This document shows, in pieces, positions 35,456 through 44,623 of a stretch of 64,000 nt of DNA. The stretch's first letter is position 1; each line of letters begins with the position of its first letter. Made by a program: the position numbers and the translations under genes. A model generated the notes under the pieces. It saw nothing but the letters and a program-made list of their open reading frames with translations, made no database searches and was not told where the DNA came from. The stretch is from Paracoccaceae bacterium (GTDB lineage: Bacteria; Pseudomonadota; Alphaproteobacteria; Rhodobacterales; Rhodobacteraceae): assembly GCA_013214575.1 (NCBI GenBank), contig JABSSD010000003.1:1-64000 (forward strand), read 5' to 3'.

Positions 35456-35640
35456 AAAGACCTTCGGCGATCCATCAGACCTACGGCGGCAGCTTCCGTT
35501 CTACTCAAACCGTCCGCAACACCCGCCAGCGCCATCAGCCGTCGCGCTTGCTTTGCGTTGCGCGATTTGCGCGCCAAAACCCGCAGATCGCCCGCGCTGT
35601 AGTTTCCCCGCAACTCAATGCCAACCATGATCCCCTCCAC
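35456..35640 (-). pseudogene. IS630-family transposase N-terminal fragment
   Basis: Beginning at the ATG at 35640 (or 35628), ELRGNYSAGDLRVLARKSRN then AKQARRLMALAGVADGLSRT is the N-terminal HTH of IS630-family transposases. After GLMDR the frame enters helicase sequence out of phase, so the element truncated the helicase gene and then decayed itself. Confidence 0.65.
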
Positions 35641-36073
35641 AAAGAGTGTCGATTATTCCAAAAGGGAATCACAAACATACCCAAAGAGAAACCCGTAAAA
35701 CACGAGTCAGAATCTGGGCGAATTGGTATTACTCGAATGATTGCAGGGGATGTGTTCAATCGCCTGGATGACCCGTCCTTCGACAATCTCGAAAGCGAAC
35801 TGGCACACTGATAACCTGCGTTAATACTCCGTTTAACGCTATTGCCTGTCGGCTTTCAACAACAGAACAGACAGAAAAGACAGAACAGACAGAACAGGAT
35901 GATCTTTCCCCATGGGCACCTCTATAAATTGCACCTGACCTGAACGCTCTGTAGATTTGTGGGATGATGCGGTGGAGGAATGGCAATCATGGCGCAGATG
36001 GGTTTCTTTGACCTTTCGGATCGTTACGCAGTCGACATGTTTCCGTCTCCCGTTGAATTCGGGAGGGACGTGA

Positions 36074-36256
36074 GTTCGTAGGATTGTTAAGAAACTGGCC
36101 GAGCGTGCCAAAGGCGACAAAGCTGCATCAGATGCTTTACTAAAGGATGCCGCTCACTTGTTGTTGGACCAAGCCAGGATTGCCGATGGTGAAGCCCCTG
36201 CTGATCCGGCGGAATTTGTTCGCCGCCTCAGCGCAGTTATGGACAGCGCCTTGTAG
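36074..36256 (+). pseudogene. Possible C-terminal gene remnant, unknown
   Basis: A 60-codon open frame without a start (RRIVKKLAERAKGDKAASDA, then AAHLLLDQARIADGEAPADP and FVRRLSAVMDSAL) has protein-like helical periodicity and composition unlike its surroundings. I do not recognise the family. It begins right after a TGA at 36071. Confidence 0.3.
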
Positions 36257-36696
36257 CGTCTAGTTGGCGAGCGAATAATGAGTTCCTTGTAGCCGTCCCC
36301 GGTTGTTTCGCCTGTAATATTGCAGAACTTGATGACACGGTCGTAGAGTGCTGCATAACTACCCATGATCGCCGGGGCCGCGGGACCTTTCTCGCCCCGA
36401 ATCTTGGCCCTGCGCTATTCCTTGGCTCCAAGGCTGCAATTACTGGCTTGTGGCCAAACACAGTTGCTTGCAGGCGCGATACGTCAACTCGAATGTCGGC
36501 CCTTACACATAGACACGCTGCACACAATTTGGGGCTGAACTGCTTTGCCGCAGCCCGCTAAACCGGTTTCAGGCTGATTTGTAACTGTGCAAGGTCGGCT
36601 CACCATAATCGAATAGCTACCACTATGTAGGCCGCGAGTTTCCAGTCATCATCCCCTCTTGTCTTATGTTTATCCTGGCTCTCATGTGAATGTGGA

Positions 36697-36733
36697 GCCA
36701 CTGCTCGGCACGTCATTTATGACGGGCAGTGGC
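36697..36733. repeat. Nested hairpin upstream of cluster A
   Basis: GCCACTGC (36697-36704) and GCAGTGGC (36726-36733) enclose a second hairpin CGTCAT/ATGACG (36711-36724). There is no T-run. Could be an old terminator or RNA structure. Confidence 0.45.
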
Positions 36734-36905
36734 GGGGGTCGGACCGTTCCCCTCTTGGTCATACTGGACCGCGCATGAGTATGGTCGCCCCCGTCTTTTC
36801 TATCGACCTGAACGGATACATGGGCTTTGGGCCCGCATGACAAGACAAGGTGGGGAAAAGGCAAATGAACGATGCTCAGGATTTGACATCAGGTGAAGAT
36901 CCCGG

Positions 36906-36956
36906 TTGACACTGGAACGTTCCAAGGATAGATGATTTGCAATTGGAACGTTCCAA
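36906..36956 (+). promoter_or_regulatory. Cluster A promoter with two LacI-type operators
   Basis: A TTGACA -35 box at 36906-36911 and TAGATG at 36929-36934 are 17 bp apart. The spacer holds CTGGAACGTTCCAA (36912-36925) and a second, perfect copy TTGGAACGTTCCAA lies at 36943-36956, just before the ribosome site of the first gene. Palindromes with a central CG are typical LacI-family operators, and the operon encodes a LacI protein. Binding would block polymerase directly. Confidence 0.8.
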
Positions 36957-36967
36957 AGGAGTCGGGC

Positions 36968-37969
36968 ATGAAGTGGGGCCTGATTGGTGCAAGCACCATT
37001 GCATCTGAGCAAATGATCGGAGCAATTCGTGCGCAAAGTGGCCATGAAGTGGTGACGGTACTGAGTTCCGACAGCGCAAGGGGCAGGGATTACGCCGTCA
37101 AACACGGCATCTCTGCGTCGACGACCATTCTCGACGACGTTCTGCGGGGGTCCGATATTGATGCGGTCTACATTTCAACGACCAACGACAAACACCTGCC
37201 TCAAGCGCTAGCGGCCATCGGTGCGGGCAAGCATGTTTTGTGCGAAAAGCCACTGGCGATGACAGTGGAGGATGCCGCGATCATGGTGCGTGCTGCCGAA
37301 GGCGCAAAGGTCGTCCTGGCGACCAACCACCATCTGCGCAATGCGGGCAGCCATCTGGCTATTCGCGACCTGATCCGCTCGGGCCGTCTGGGCAAGATAC
37401 TCAGCATTCGCATTTTCCACGCAGTGATGTTGCCCGAACATCTGCGCGGCTGGCGCATTGACAATCCTCTGGCTGGCGGCGGGGTCATTCCCGATATCGT
37501 GGTGCATGATGCAGATACGGTGCGCTTCTATTTGGATGAAGATCCGAGCGAAGTCGTTGCAATGGAGTTCTCTGGCTCGATGGGGCAGGGCGTTGAAGAC
37601 AGTGCCATGTCGGTCTGGACAACCCCGTCAGGGGTGATGGTTCAGACCCATGAATCCTTTACTCACCCTTTTGCGGCGTCCGGCATTGAAGTGCACGGAA
37701 CCAAAGGTTCGGTGATTGCCCGTAATGTGATGACCCAGCAGCCTGTTGGGGACATTCTTTTGCGTACAGCCAGTGGTGAAGAGCAGGTCGCGTTTTCCAC
37801 ACACAATCTCTACCAGCGGTCGGTTGCGAAGTTTGCCGAGGCTGTTGCGGGCACGGGGCAGGCTTCTGCGACCGGGGTTGATGGCGTGAAGTCACTTGCC
37901 GTGGCCGAGGCAGTGAAGACTGCAGCCAGTACCGGTCAGCGGACAACAGTCGACTATGGGGAATTCTAA
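36968..37969 (+). CDS. Gfo/Idh/MocA-family NAD(P)-dependent oxidoreductase
   Basis: Starting at ATG 36968 (AAAGGAG upstream) it has 333 residues. Rossmann motif GLIGASTIAS at 4-13, the EKP motif in LCEKPLAMTVEDA and a C-terminal alpha/beta dehydrogenase domain with the HDADTVRFYL segment are typical of sugar or cyclitol dehydrogenases. A longer reading from 36932 would run through the second operator and is unlikely. As first gene of the LacI operon it probably makes the first oxidation of a sugar-like substrate. Confidence 0.87.
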   Translation: MKWGLIGASTIASEQMIGAIRAQSGHEVVTVLSSDSARGRDYAVKHGISASTTILDDVLRGSDIDAVYISTTNDKHLPQALAAIGAGKHVLCEKPLAMTVEDAAIMVRAAEGAKVVLATNHHLRNAGSHLAIRDLIRSGRLGKILSIRIFHAVMLPEHLRGWRIDNPLAGGGVIPDIVVHDADTVRFYLDEDPSEVVAMEFSGSMGQGVEDSAMSVWTTPSGVMVQTHESFTHPFAASGIEVHGTKGSVIARNVMTQQPVGDILLRTASGEEQVAFSTHNLYQRSVAKFAEAVAGTGQASATGVDGVKSLAVAEAVKTAASTGQRTTVDYGEF

Positions 37970-37972
37970 GCC

Positions 37973-39544
37973 ATGACGAAGATCGTTTCAGCATCAGAGG
38001 CAGTTGCCAGAATTCAGGATGGACAGGTCGTAACTGTTTCCTCGTCTTCGGGGCTGGGTTGCCCTGATCTTGTTCTGCAAGCCATCGGTGCCCGCTTTGA
38101 GGCCGAGGGCCATCCGCGAGACCTGACCGCGCTGCATCCGATTGCGGCGGGCGATATGTATGGCATCAAAGGCGTGGATCACATCGCCCGCGATGGGCTT
38201 TTGCGCCGTATTCTGGCGGGGAGTTACCCTTCGGGGCCGTCCTCACTAGAGATGCCCGAGATCTGGAAGATGGTCGTCGAGAACAGGGTTGAGGCTTACA
38301 ATATTCCGTCGGGAATCCTGTTCGATATGCACCGCGATGTTGCGGCGCGCCGACCAGGCGTACTGACCAAAGTTGGGTTGGATACCTTTGTTGATCCCCA
38401 GCGCGAAGGCTGCGCGATGAACGACGCGGCCGCGGCACATCCGGTTGTTTACAGGCAGGAATTTGGCGGTGAGACTTGGCTGCACTTCCCGAATGTTGTC
38501 CCGGACGTGGCCATTTTGCGGGCCACGACGGCGGATGAACACGGAAACCTGACCTACGAACATGAGGGCGCTTATCTGGGTGGTCTGGAGCAGGCCATCG
38601 CCGTGCGCAACCATGGTGGACTTGTGATCGTGCAGGTTAAACGCGTTACCGCCCGTGGATCGTTGCGCCCCCATGATGTTCGAGTCCCTGGTCATCTCGT
38701 TGATCTTATTGTGGTGGATCCGGATCAGAAGCAGACCACCGAGACGCAATACGATCCCGCCATATCGGGCGAGGTCATCCGGCCGCTGGAGGGTTTCTCG
38801 ATCCCGCCGCTTTCGGTTGAAAAACTTCTGGCGCGCCGCGCTGCGATGGAGCTGAAGGCAGGGCAAACGGCCAACCTTGGTTTTGGGATCTCGGCGATGG
38901 TGCCGCGTATTCTGCTGGAGGAGGGGCATCCGGATCAGGTCACCTGGGCGATCGAGCAAGGTGCTGTGGGTGGCGTTCCCCTGACCGGGTTTGCCTTTGG
39001 CTGTTCCGCGAACGCAGATGGTTTTGTCCCCAGCCCGCAGCAGTTTACCTACTTTCAGGGTGGTGGCTTTGATGTGACCTTCCTGTCTTTCATGGAAGTT
39101 GATGTTGAGGGCAACGTCAACGTCTCGAAGCTGGGCAAGAAGCCTTATCTGACTGCTGGGTGCGGTGGCTTCGTCGACATCGTGGCCCACGCCCGCAAGA
39201 TCGTGTTCTCGGGCTTTTTTGAGGCCGGGGCGCAAATGGAGTTGAGTGCCAGTGGGCTGACCATTACCAAGCCGGGCAAATTCTCAAAAATGGTTGAGGC
39301 GGTAGAGCATGTCACCTTCTCGGGCCAGCGCTCCCGAGAACTGGGACAAGATGTGCTCTATATCACCGAACGCTGCGTGATGCGGCTGACCGATAGCGGT
39401 CTGGAAGCGATTGAAATCATGCCCGGTATTCAGCCGGAACGGGACATCGTCGAAGCCTCGCAAGGGCGAGTGCGCATTGCCGAGAATGCAGTTGAAATGC
39501 CGCTTGCCTTGCTGCGCGACGGGCCGATGGGGTTGACGCTATGA
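37973..39544 (+). CDS. Acyl-CoA:acetate/3-ketoacid CoA-transferase, YdiF type
   Basis: The 523-residue protein contains both the alpha and beta halves of a family I CoA-transferase in one chain. Glu328 in WAIEQGAVGG is in the place of the catalytic glutamate that forms the glutamyl-CoA thioester. An oxyanion-type Gly-rich loop SSSSGLGCPD lies near 23-32. It lies 3 bp after the dehydrogenase gene and overlaps the hydratase gene by 4 bp. It would activate a sugar-derived acid to its CoA ester. A close paralogue opens at 62964. Confidence 0.87.
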   Translation: MTKIVSASEAVARIQDGQVVTVSSSSGLGCPDLVLQAIGARFEAEGHPRDLTALHPIAAGDMYGIKGVDHIARDGLLRRILAGSYPSGPSSLEMPEIWKMVVENRVEAYNIPSGILFDMHRDVAARRPGVLTKVGLDTFVDPQREGCAMNDAAAAHPVVYRQEFGGETWLHFPNVVPDVAILRATTADEHGNLTYEHEGAYLGGLEQAIAVRNHGGLVIVQVKRVTARGSLRPHDVRVPGHLVDLIVVDPDQKQTTETQYDPAISGEVIRPLEGFSIPPLSVEKLLARRAAMELKAGQTANLGFGISAMVPRILLEEGHPDQVTWAIEQGAVGGVPLTGFAFGCSANADGFVPSPQQFTYFQGGGFDVTFLSFMEVDVEGNVNVSKLGKKPYLTAGCGGFVDIVAHARKIVFSGFFEAGAQMELSASGLTITKPGKFSKMVEAVEHVTFSGQRSRELGQDVLYITERCVMRLTDSGLEAIEIMPGIQPERDIVEASQGRVRIAENAVEMPLALLRDGPMGLTL

Positions 39545-40308
39545 GCACGGTTCATCTGGAAATCAATGGCGCGGTGGCAACCATTCGGTTGGACAATCCG
39601 GCTAAGCTGAATGCGCTGGATGTGCCGATGCTGCGACTGATCGATCAATATTGCACCGATCTGGACCTGCGCGAAGATGTGCGTGTTGTGCTGGTCACTG
39701 GAACCGGGCTCAAGGCGTTCTGTACCGGTGCGGATATCAAGGCATGGGGGCCGCTGGCCCCGGCCAAGTTTGCCCGCAGCTGGGTACGCGATGGGCACAG
39801 GATATTCGACCGTCTGGCCCGTCTGTCCAAGCCGACAATTGCGGTTCTGAACGGCCATGCCTTTGGCGGCGGACTGGAGCTTGCGGCAGCCTGTGACATC
39901 CGCGTGATGCGGACCAAAGCGCGAATTGCGCTGCCAGAGGCGGGCGTGGGCATTGTGCCAGGATGGTCCGGAACCCAACGGCTTGCCCGGCTTTTACCGG
40001 AACCCGTTCTCAAGGAAATGGCGCTGTTTGGGCGTCAGATCGGGGCAGATCGGGTGCAATCCCTGGGATTTGTGGCTGAGGTCGCCGACGACCCAATGGC
40101 CGTAGCGCAGGAGATAGCGGAACGGGCTGCAGGCCTGTCCCCGCGCGCGACTGAGATAGCCAAGAATATGATCCACGTTGGGGCGGGCGAGGACAGTGCC
40201 GCGCTGATTGAAGCATTGGGAAGCGCTGCAATTGGGGCTTCTGACGACAGAACAGAGGGCGTCGCCGCATTCAGCGACAAACGCGCGCCCGATTTTTCAG
40301 GAAAATAA
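39541..40308 (+). CDS. Enoyl-CoA hydratase/isomerase family protein
   Basis: The 255-residue crotonase-fold protein has the first oxyanion-hole strand AFCTGADIKAW at about 59-69 and the second, HAFGGGLELAAACD, at about 105-118. One of the two glutamates of true hydratases is seen in LPEAGVGIVPGWSGTQRL. It overlaps the CoA-transferase by 4 bp and suggests a CoA-bound, beta-oxidation-like step. Confidence 0.88.
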   Translation: MSTVHLEINGAVATIRLDNPAKLNALDVPMLRLIDQYCTDLDLREDVRVVLVTGTGLKAFCTGADIKAWGPLAPAKFARSWVRDGHRIFDRLARLSKPTIAVLNGHAFGGGLELAAACDIRVMRTKARIALPEAGVGIVPGWSGTQRLARLLPEPVLKEMALFGRQIGADRVQSLGFVAEVADDPMAVAQEIAERAAGLSPRATEIAKNMIHVGAGEDSAALIEALGSAAIGASDDRTEGVAAFSDKRAPDFSGK

Positions 40309-40310
40309 GC

Positions 40311-40769
40311 ATGAGCCAGCACGAACTGACATTGATCGTTGGAAAAGGCGCACCGGAAGACGCGGTCAACCGCGTCCGTCACCTGATCGACGGGGTATGG
40401 ACCGATGGCAACGGCGAGGTGTTTGAACGTCACTCGCCCGCGCATGGAACGCTTGTTTCCCTGACTGCACGCGGCACCGCCGAGGATGCTGCCGAGGCCA
40501 TCGCTGCGGCACGCAAGGCATTTGATACTGGGGTCTGGTCGGACCTGTCCGGCAAAGACCGCGCCACGCTGTTGTTGAAAGTGGCCGACCTTATCGACGA
40601 AAACCGCGCCAGAATTGCCCGGTTGGAAGTGCTGGAAAGCGGCAAGCCGATCAGTCAGGCGATGGGTGAAATCGAAGGTGCTGCTGATCTCTGGCGTTAT
40701 GCCGACTCTCTGGCACGCACGCTGCACGGAGACAGCCACAACAGCCTTGGCCGTGTCGGTGAACGGTGA
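40311..40769 (+). pseudogene. Aldehyde dehydrogenase, N-terminal remnant
   Basis: The frame starts like a normal ALDH (FERHSPAHGTLVSLTARGTA, then LESGKPISQAMGEIEGAADL, LARTLHGDSHNSLG), but at about residue 147 homology ends and a stop follows. The Cys/Glu catalytic domain, about 340 residues, is missing. Immediately downstream another gene's C-terminus begins, so an internal deletion removed the ALDH 3' part together with the 5' part of a GMC gene. Confidence 0.85.
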
Positions 40770-41106
40770 TCTTGTTGTTCTGGACTGGAAACGAACCGAT
40801 TGGGAAACACATAAGAGTCTGGTGCGAAAAGTAAGATCCGTGCTTCGAAAGTCTGGCTTCCCTATTCTTGTGTCGCGGGCTTTTGATCGAAAAACTCCGT
40901 CGCACCAATGTGGCACAACGCGGTTTGGGGTGGATCTCAAGACCAGTGTTCTGGATCTGCATTGCCGCAGCCACGACCATAAAAATCTCTACGTTGTGGA
41001 TGCGGGTTTCCTGCCAACATCCGCCGCTGTTAACCCCGCTCTGACTATCGCAGCTCAGGCGCTCCGGGTTGGTGACTACATCAAAGAAAAGGATCTGGCA
41101 GTATGA
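40750..41106 (+). pseudogene. GMC oxidoreductase, C-terminal remnant
   Basis: The frame carries SHQCGTTRFGVDLKTSVLDL, with the active-site His, then NLYVVDAGFLPTSAAVNPAL and TIAAQALRVGDYI, containing the partner Asn. This is the end of a sugar-oxidase-like GMC flavoprotein. The FAD-binding N-terminus (about 400 residues) is lost at the junction with the ALDH remnant near 40750. The stop overlaps the next SDR start by 4 bp, so the remnant may still be translated. Confidence 0.85.
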
Positions 41107-41861
41107 GTGACTTGGCTCTGATTACGGGAGGCCAGACAGGTATTGGCCTTGGCATCGCACGCATTCTGGTCGCTGAAGGTTGGCGGGTTGCTTTGGCATC
41201 GTCGTCGCCAGAAAATAGTGCGACCGTTCTGGACGCGCTGGCAGAACTCGGCGATGCAGCATGTTATTTCCAGCACGATCTGCGGAATACAGATGCAGTG
41301 AATGCGCTGCTGGACCAGGTGAACGACCGCCAAGGCGCGATCAGTAGCTTGATCAGCAATGCCGGTGTGCCCGCACGGGTACGCGGTGATATGCTGGATA
41401 TTCTACCCGAGAATTGGGATTTCACGCTTGATATCAATCTGCGAGGGGCCTTCTTTCTGGCCCAATCTGTGGCGCAGCGCATGGTGAAAGGGCAGGTCGA
41501 TGGCTATCGGTCGATTGTCTTTGTGACCTCGGTCAGCGCGGATATGGTATCGATTGAGCGCGCGGAATACTGCATTTCAAAAGCGGCCGCGGGCATGATG
41601 GCGCAGCTGTTTGCGGCGCGGTTGGCTGGCGACGGCATCGGTGTATTCGAACTGCGCCCCGGCATCATCGAAACCGGCATGACCGCTGGCGTGAAGGACA
41701 AATACACCGATCGGATTGAAGGCGGGCTGGTGCCTGCGGCGCGCTGGGGGCAGCCCTCGGACATTGGGTCGGTCGTTTTGCCACTGGTGAACGGTCAAAT
41801 GCAATTTGCCAACGGGGCAGTCATTCCGGTGGATGGCGGCCTGTCCATCCATCGTCTGTAA
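41103..41861 (+). CDS. SDR-family 3-oxoacyl reductase-like dehydrogenase
   Basis: The 252-residue SDR has TGGQTGIGLGIA for NAD(P) binding, Ser in VTSVSADM and Tyr-x3-Lys in AEYCISKAAAGM, ending VDGGLSIHRL. It is strikingly similar in architecture and C-terminus to the SDR at 48534 (AEYCVSKSAAGM, PDGGLTLQRL), so the two are paralogues serving clusters A and B. It is coupled to the GMC remnant and lies 9 bp before the intact GMC gene. Confidence 0.87.
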   Translation: MSDLALITGGQTGIGLGIARILVAEGWRVALASSSPENSATVLDALAELGDAACYFQHDLRNTDAVNALLDQVNDRQGAISSLISNAGVPARVRGDMLDILPENWDFTLDINLRGAFFLAQSVAQRMVKGQVDGYRSIVFVTSVSADMVSIERAEYCISKAAAGMMAQLFAARLAGDGIGVFELRPGIIETGMTAGVKDKYTDRIEGGLVPAARWGQPSDIGSVVLPLVNGQMQFANGAVIPVDGGLSIHRL

Positions 41862-41870
41862 GGGAAAGCC

Positions 41871-43454
41871 ATGACTAAAGGCTATGACTTCATCATCGTC
41901 GGAGGTGGCTCGGCCGGCTGCGTTCTGGCCGCACGGCTAAGCGAAGATTCCTCTGCCCGTGTTCTGTTGCTGGAAAGTGGCGGCACCGACTGGAATCCTC
42001 TGTACAAAGTGCCGGCGGGCTTTGCGAAGATGACCAAAGGGATCGGGTCCTGGGGCTACCAAACGGTGCCGCAGAAACACATGAACAACATGGTGATCAA
42101 TTATACCCAAGCCAGGGTTCTGGGGGGCGGTTCAACCGTCAACGCTCAGATCTATACGCGCGGCAATCGGATTGACTATGACGAGTGGCGGCAGTTGGGT
42201 TGTGACGGCTGGGGATACGAGGACATCCTGCCATATTTTCGCAAATCCGAGGACAACGACACATTTTATAATGACTACCATGGCAAAGGTGGGCCGCTAG
42301 GTGTCAGCCAGCCAAGAGCGCCGTTGCCAATTTGTGATGCCTATTTCGATGCCGCCGGTCAGTTGGGTATTCCACGAAATCGCGACATGGCGGGTGAAAG
42401 CCAGGATGGCGTTGGCTTCTATCAGCTGACCCAGCGCAATGCGCGGCGGTCTTCGGCCTCGGTTGCCTTTCTCAAGCCTGCCATGAAACGGCCCAATCTG
42501 ACCCTTCGCACCAGCACACAGGTGACACGTATCGTCATTGAACATGGGCGTGCTATCGGCGTGGAACTTGGCGGGTCCGAAGTGATCTGGGCAGAGAGCG
42601 AGGTTATCCTGTCCGCAGGTGCGATCGGATCACCCAAATTGCTGCAGCTCTCAGGAGTTGGCCCAGCGGACCATCTGCATTCGGTCGGTGTCCAAGTCAA
42701 ACTGGATCAGCCCGAAGTTGGCTCAAACCTTCAGGATCACCTTGACCTTTTCACCATCTCTGAATGCACTGGCGACCACACCTACGACAAATACGCCAAG
42801 CCGTATTGGTCGGCAGTGGCCGGGCTTCAGTACCTGTTGACCAAACGTGGCCCGGTTGCCTCTAGCCTATTTGAGACCGGGGGCTTTTGGTATGCGGAAG
42901 AGGGCGCACGGTCGCCGGACATCCAGTTTCATCTTGGCCTTGGCTCGGGCATCGAAGCGGGTGTCGAGCAGATGGGTGCCGGGGTGACGCTTAACTCCGC
43001 ATACCTCAGACCACGGTCTCGAGGGACGGTAAGACTGGCCTCGTCTGACGCTGCTGTGGCGCCTTTGCTGGACCCAAACTACTGGGCAGATCCCCATGAT
43101 CGCGAGATGTCGATCAGGGGGCTGAAACTGGCGCAGGACATCATGCGGCAGGACGCGCTGAAGCCGTTTATTAAACGCGAGGTTCTGCCTGGACCGGATG
43201 TAACAACGGACGATGAGTATATCAATTTTGCCTGTGCCAACTCCAAAACCGATCACCATCCGGCGGGCACTTGCCGGATGGGCGGTGACGATGCCTCCGT
43301 GGTTGATCCGCGATTGAAAATGAGGGGCATCGAGGGACTGCGTGTTTGCGACGCTTCGATTATGCCCCGACTGATTTCTTCCAACACCAATGCGCCAACC
43401 ATCATGATTGCCGAAAAAGCGGCAGACATGATCCGCGCAGATCACAAAAATTGA
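41871..43454 (+). CDS. GMC-family FAD oxidoreductase, choline dehydrogenase-like
   Basis: The 527-residue protein starts FIIVGGGSAGCVLAARLSE (FAD-binding GxGxxG at about 11-16), has the GMC signature region ARVLGGGSTVNAQIYTRG and ends with the active-site His in DHHPAGTCRMG and Asn in SSNTNAPTIMIAEKAA. Family members oxidise primary or secondary alcohols including choline and sugars. Within this LacI operon a sugar- or polyol-type alcohol is more likely than choline. Confidence 0.87.
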   Translation: MTKGYDFIIVGGGSAGCVLAARLSEDSSARVLLLESGGTDWNPLYKVPAGFAKMTKGIGSWGYQTVPQKHMNNMVINYTQARVLGGGSTVNAQIYTRGNRIDYDEWRQLGCDGWGYEDILPYFRKSEDNDTFYNDYHGKGGPLGVSQPRAPLPICDAYFDAAGQLGIPRNRDMAGESQDGVGFYQLTQRNARRSSASVAFLKPAMKRPNLTLRTSTQVTRIVIEHGRAIGVELGGSEVIWAESEVILSAGAIGSPKLLQLSGVGPADHLHSVGVQVKLDQPEVGSNLQDHLDLFTISECTGDHTYDKYAKPYWSAVAGLQYLLTKRGPVASSLFETGGFWYAEEGARSPDIQFHLGLGSGIEAGVEQMGAGVTLNSAYLRPRSRGTVRLASSDAAVAPLLDPNYWADPHDREMSIRGLKLAQDIMRQDALKPFIKREVLPGPDVTTDDEYINFACANSKTDHHPAGTCRMGGDDASVVDPRLKMRGIEGLRVCDASIMPRLISSNTNAPTIMIAEKAADMIRADHKN

Positions 43455-43462
43455 GGTTCGAG

Positions 43463-44623
43463 ATGCTGTTACCCACTTACCAAGGCACTTTGGAAGAGTA
43501 CAAACTGACTGGCAATCCGCTCCAGCCACGTGCCCCCCGCACACCTTTGACGCGCACAGCATTTGCTGCGGCTCATGTTGTTTCGGACCCCTTGAAGGAC
43601 CGCGATCCCTGGGTCGGCCGCCCTGCCGTGGATTGGGACAATACACTGCGGTTCCGCCACACCCTGTGGGATCAGGGACTTGGGCTGGCCGAAGCGATGG
43701 ATACCGCCCAGCGGGGTATGGGAGTGGACTGGTTGACCGCCAAAGAGCTGATCGAACGCACAATGATCGAGGCCAAGGCGCATCCGCTCAAGCCGCGGGT
43801 CGCATGCGGGGCTGGCGCGGATCAATTCGATCTGGCGGATCTGACGACTGAGGACGCCATCGTTGCGGCCTACAGCGAGCAGATGGAAGCAATCGAAGCC
43901 GCCGGCGGCCAGATCATCATCATGGCAAGTCGCGCCATGGCGGGGTTGCGCGGTGACCCGGAGGTCTATGCGCGGGTCTATGGGCGGCTGATCGAGCAGG
44001 CGTCTTCGCCGGTCATTCTGCACTGGCTGGGCGATATGTTCGATCAGGCCCTAAAAGGATACTGGGGCGACAATGACCTGGATCGCGCCGCTGACTCTGT
44101 GCTGGACATCATCAACACCCATGCCGCCAAGATCGACGGCATCAAGATTTCGCTGCTAGAGCAGTCGCGTGAAGAGGCATTCCGCACCCGGTTGCCTGAA
44201 GGTGTGCGCCTCTATACCGGCGATGATTTCAACTATGCGGCCCTGCTTGAGGGCGACGGAACACATTATTCGCATGCGTTGTTGGGGATTTTTGCGGCGA
44301 TTGCCCCCGCCGCAAGTCAGGCGCTAGAGGCATTGGCCGAGGGCGACACAGAAACTTACCACGCCTTGTTGGGGCCGACAGTGCCGCTGTCTCGTGAAAT
44401 TTTCAAGGCACCAACACAGTTTTACAAGGCAGGTATTGCCTTCCTTGCATGGCTGAACGGGTCGCAGGAGCATTTTGTGATGCCGGCCGGTTTTCAATCA
44501 TCTCGCGAGATCGCTCACTACGCCGAGGTGTTCAGGCTGGCAGACAAAGCCCGCCTGCTGTCGCAACCGGATCTGGCCCAACAGAGGATGGGTGTGTTAC
44601 TTGCATTGCACGGAATTTCCTAA
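43463..44623 (+). CDS. DUF993 family protein (aldolase/DHDPS-like TIM barrel)
   Basis: From the ATG at 43463 (GAGG upstream) it has 386 residues. The core (about 90-330) reads as a TIM barrel related to dihydrodipicolinate synthase-type lyases: VACGAGADQFDL, VILHWLGDMFDQAL, then Lys in KIDGIKISLL, a candidate Schiff-base lysine, and VRLYTGDDFNYAALL. DUF993 has no experimentally settled function that I know. An aldol/retro-aldol role on a sugar-acid intermediate would fit the operon. Confidence 0.8.
   Translation: MLLPTYQGTLEEYKLTGNPLQPRAPRTPLTRTAFAAAHVVSDPLKDRDPWVGRPAVDWDNTLRFRHTLWDQGLGLAEAMDTAQRGMGVDWLTAKELIERTMIEAKAHPLKPRVACGAGADQFDLADLTTEDAIVAAYSEQMEAIEAAGGQIIIMASRAMAGLRGDPEVYARVYGRLIEQASSPVILHWLGDMFDQALKGYWGDNDLDRAADSVLDIINTHAAKIDGIKISLLEQSREEAFRTRLPEGVRLYTGDDFNYAALLEGDGTHYSHALLGIFAAIAPAASQALEALAEGDTETYHALLGPTVPLSREIFKAPTQFYKAGIAFLAWLNGSQEHFVMPAGFQSSREIAHYAEVFRLADKARLLSQPDLAQQRMGVLLALHGIS

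Larger units (their letters stand above)
35641..36904. other. Mostly noncoding, scarred region
   Basis: No intact gene is recognised in this 1.26 kb. It contains a 60-codon open stretch (36074-36256), a hairpin (36697-36733), a tandem CAGACAGAA-like run near 35866-35897, and short frames without ribosome sites. It separates mobile debris from the LacI-controlled cluster. Confidence 0.5.

Noticed and set aside
35860-35900. Short CAGACAGAA-type repeats as a CRISPR or satellite
   Set aside because: Only a few imperfect 8-10 bp units without spacers; no cas genes in the window. A simple-sequence run is the better explanation.
38246-39235. 329-codon minus-strand frame inside the CoA-transferase gene
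   Set aside because: Complement of a conserved coding frame; its paralogue at 63276-63740 shows the same kind of antisense frame, which only reflects shared codon bias.
43346-43462. N-terminal extension of the DUF993 gene
   Set aside because: The extra 39 codons overlap the GMC gene and read as its shadow; the ATG at 43463 has a GAGG site.
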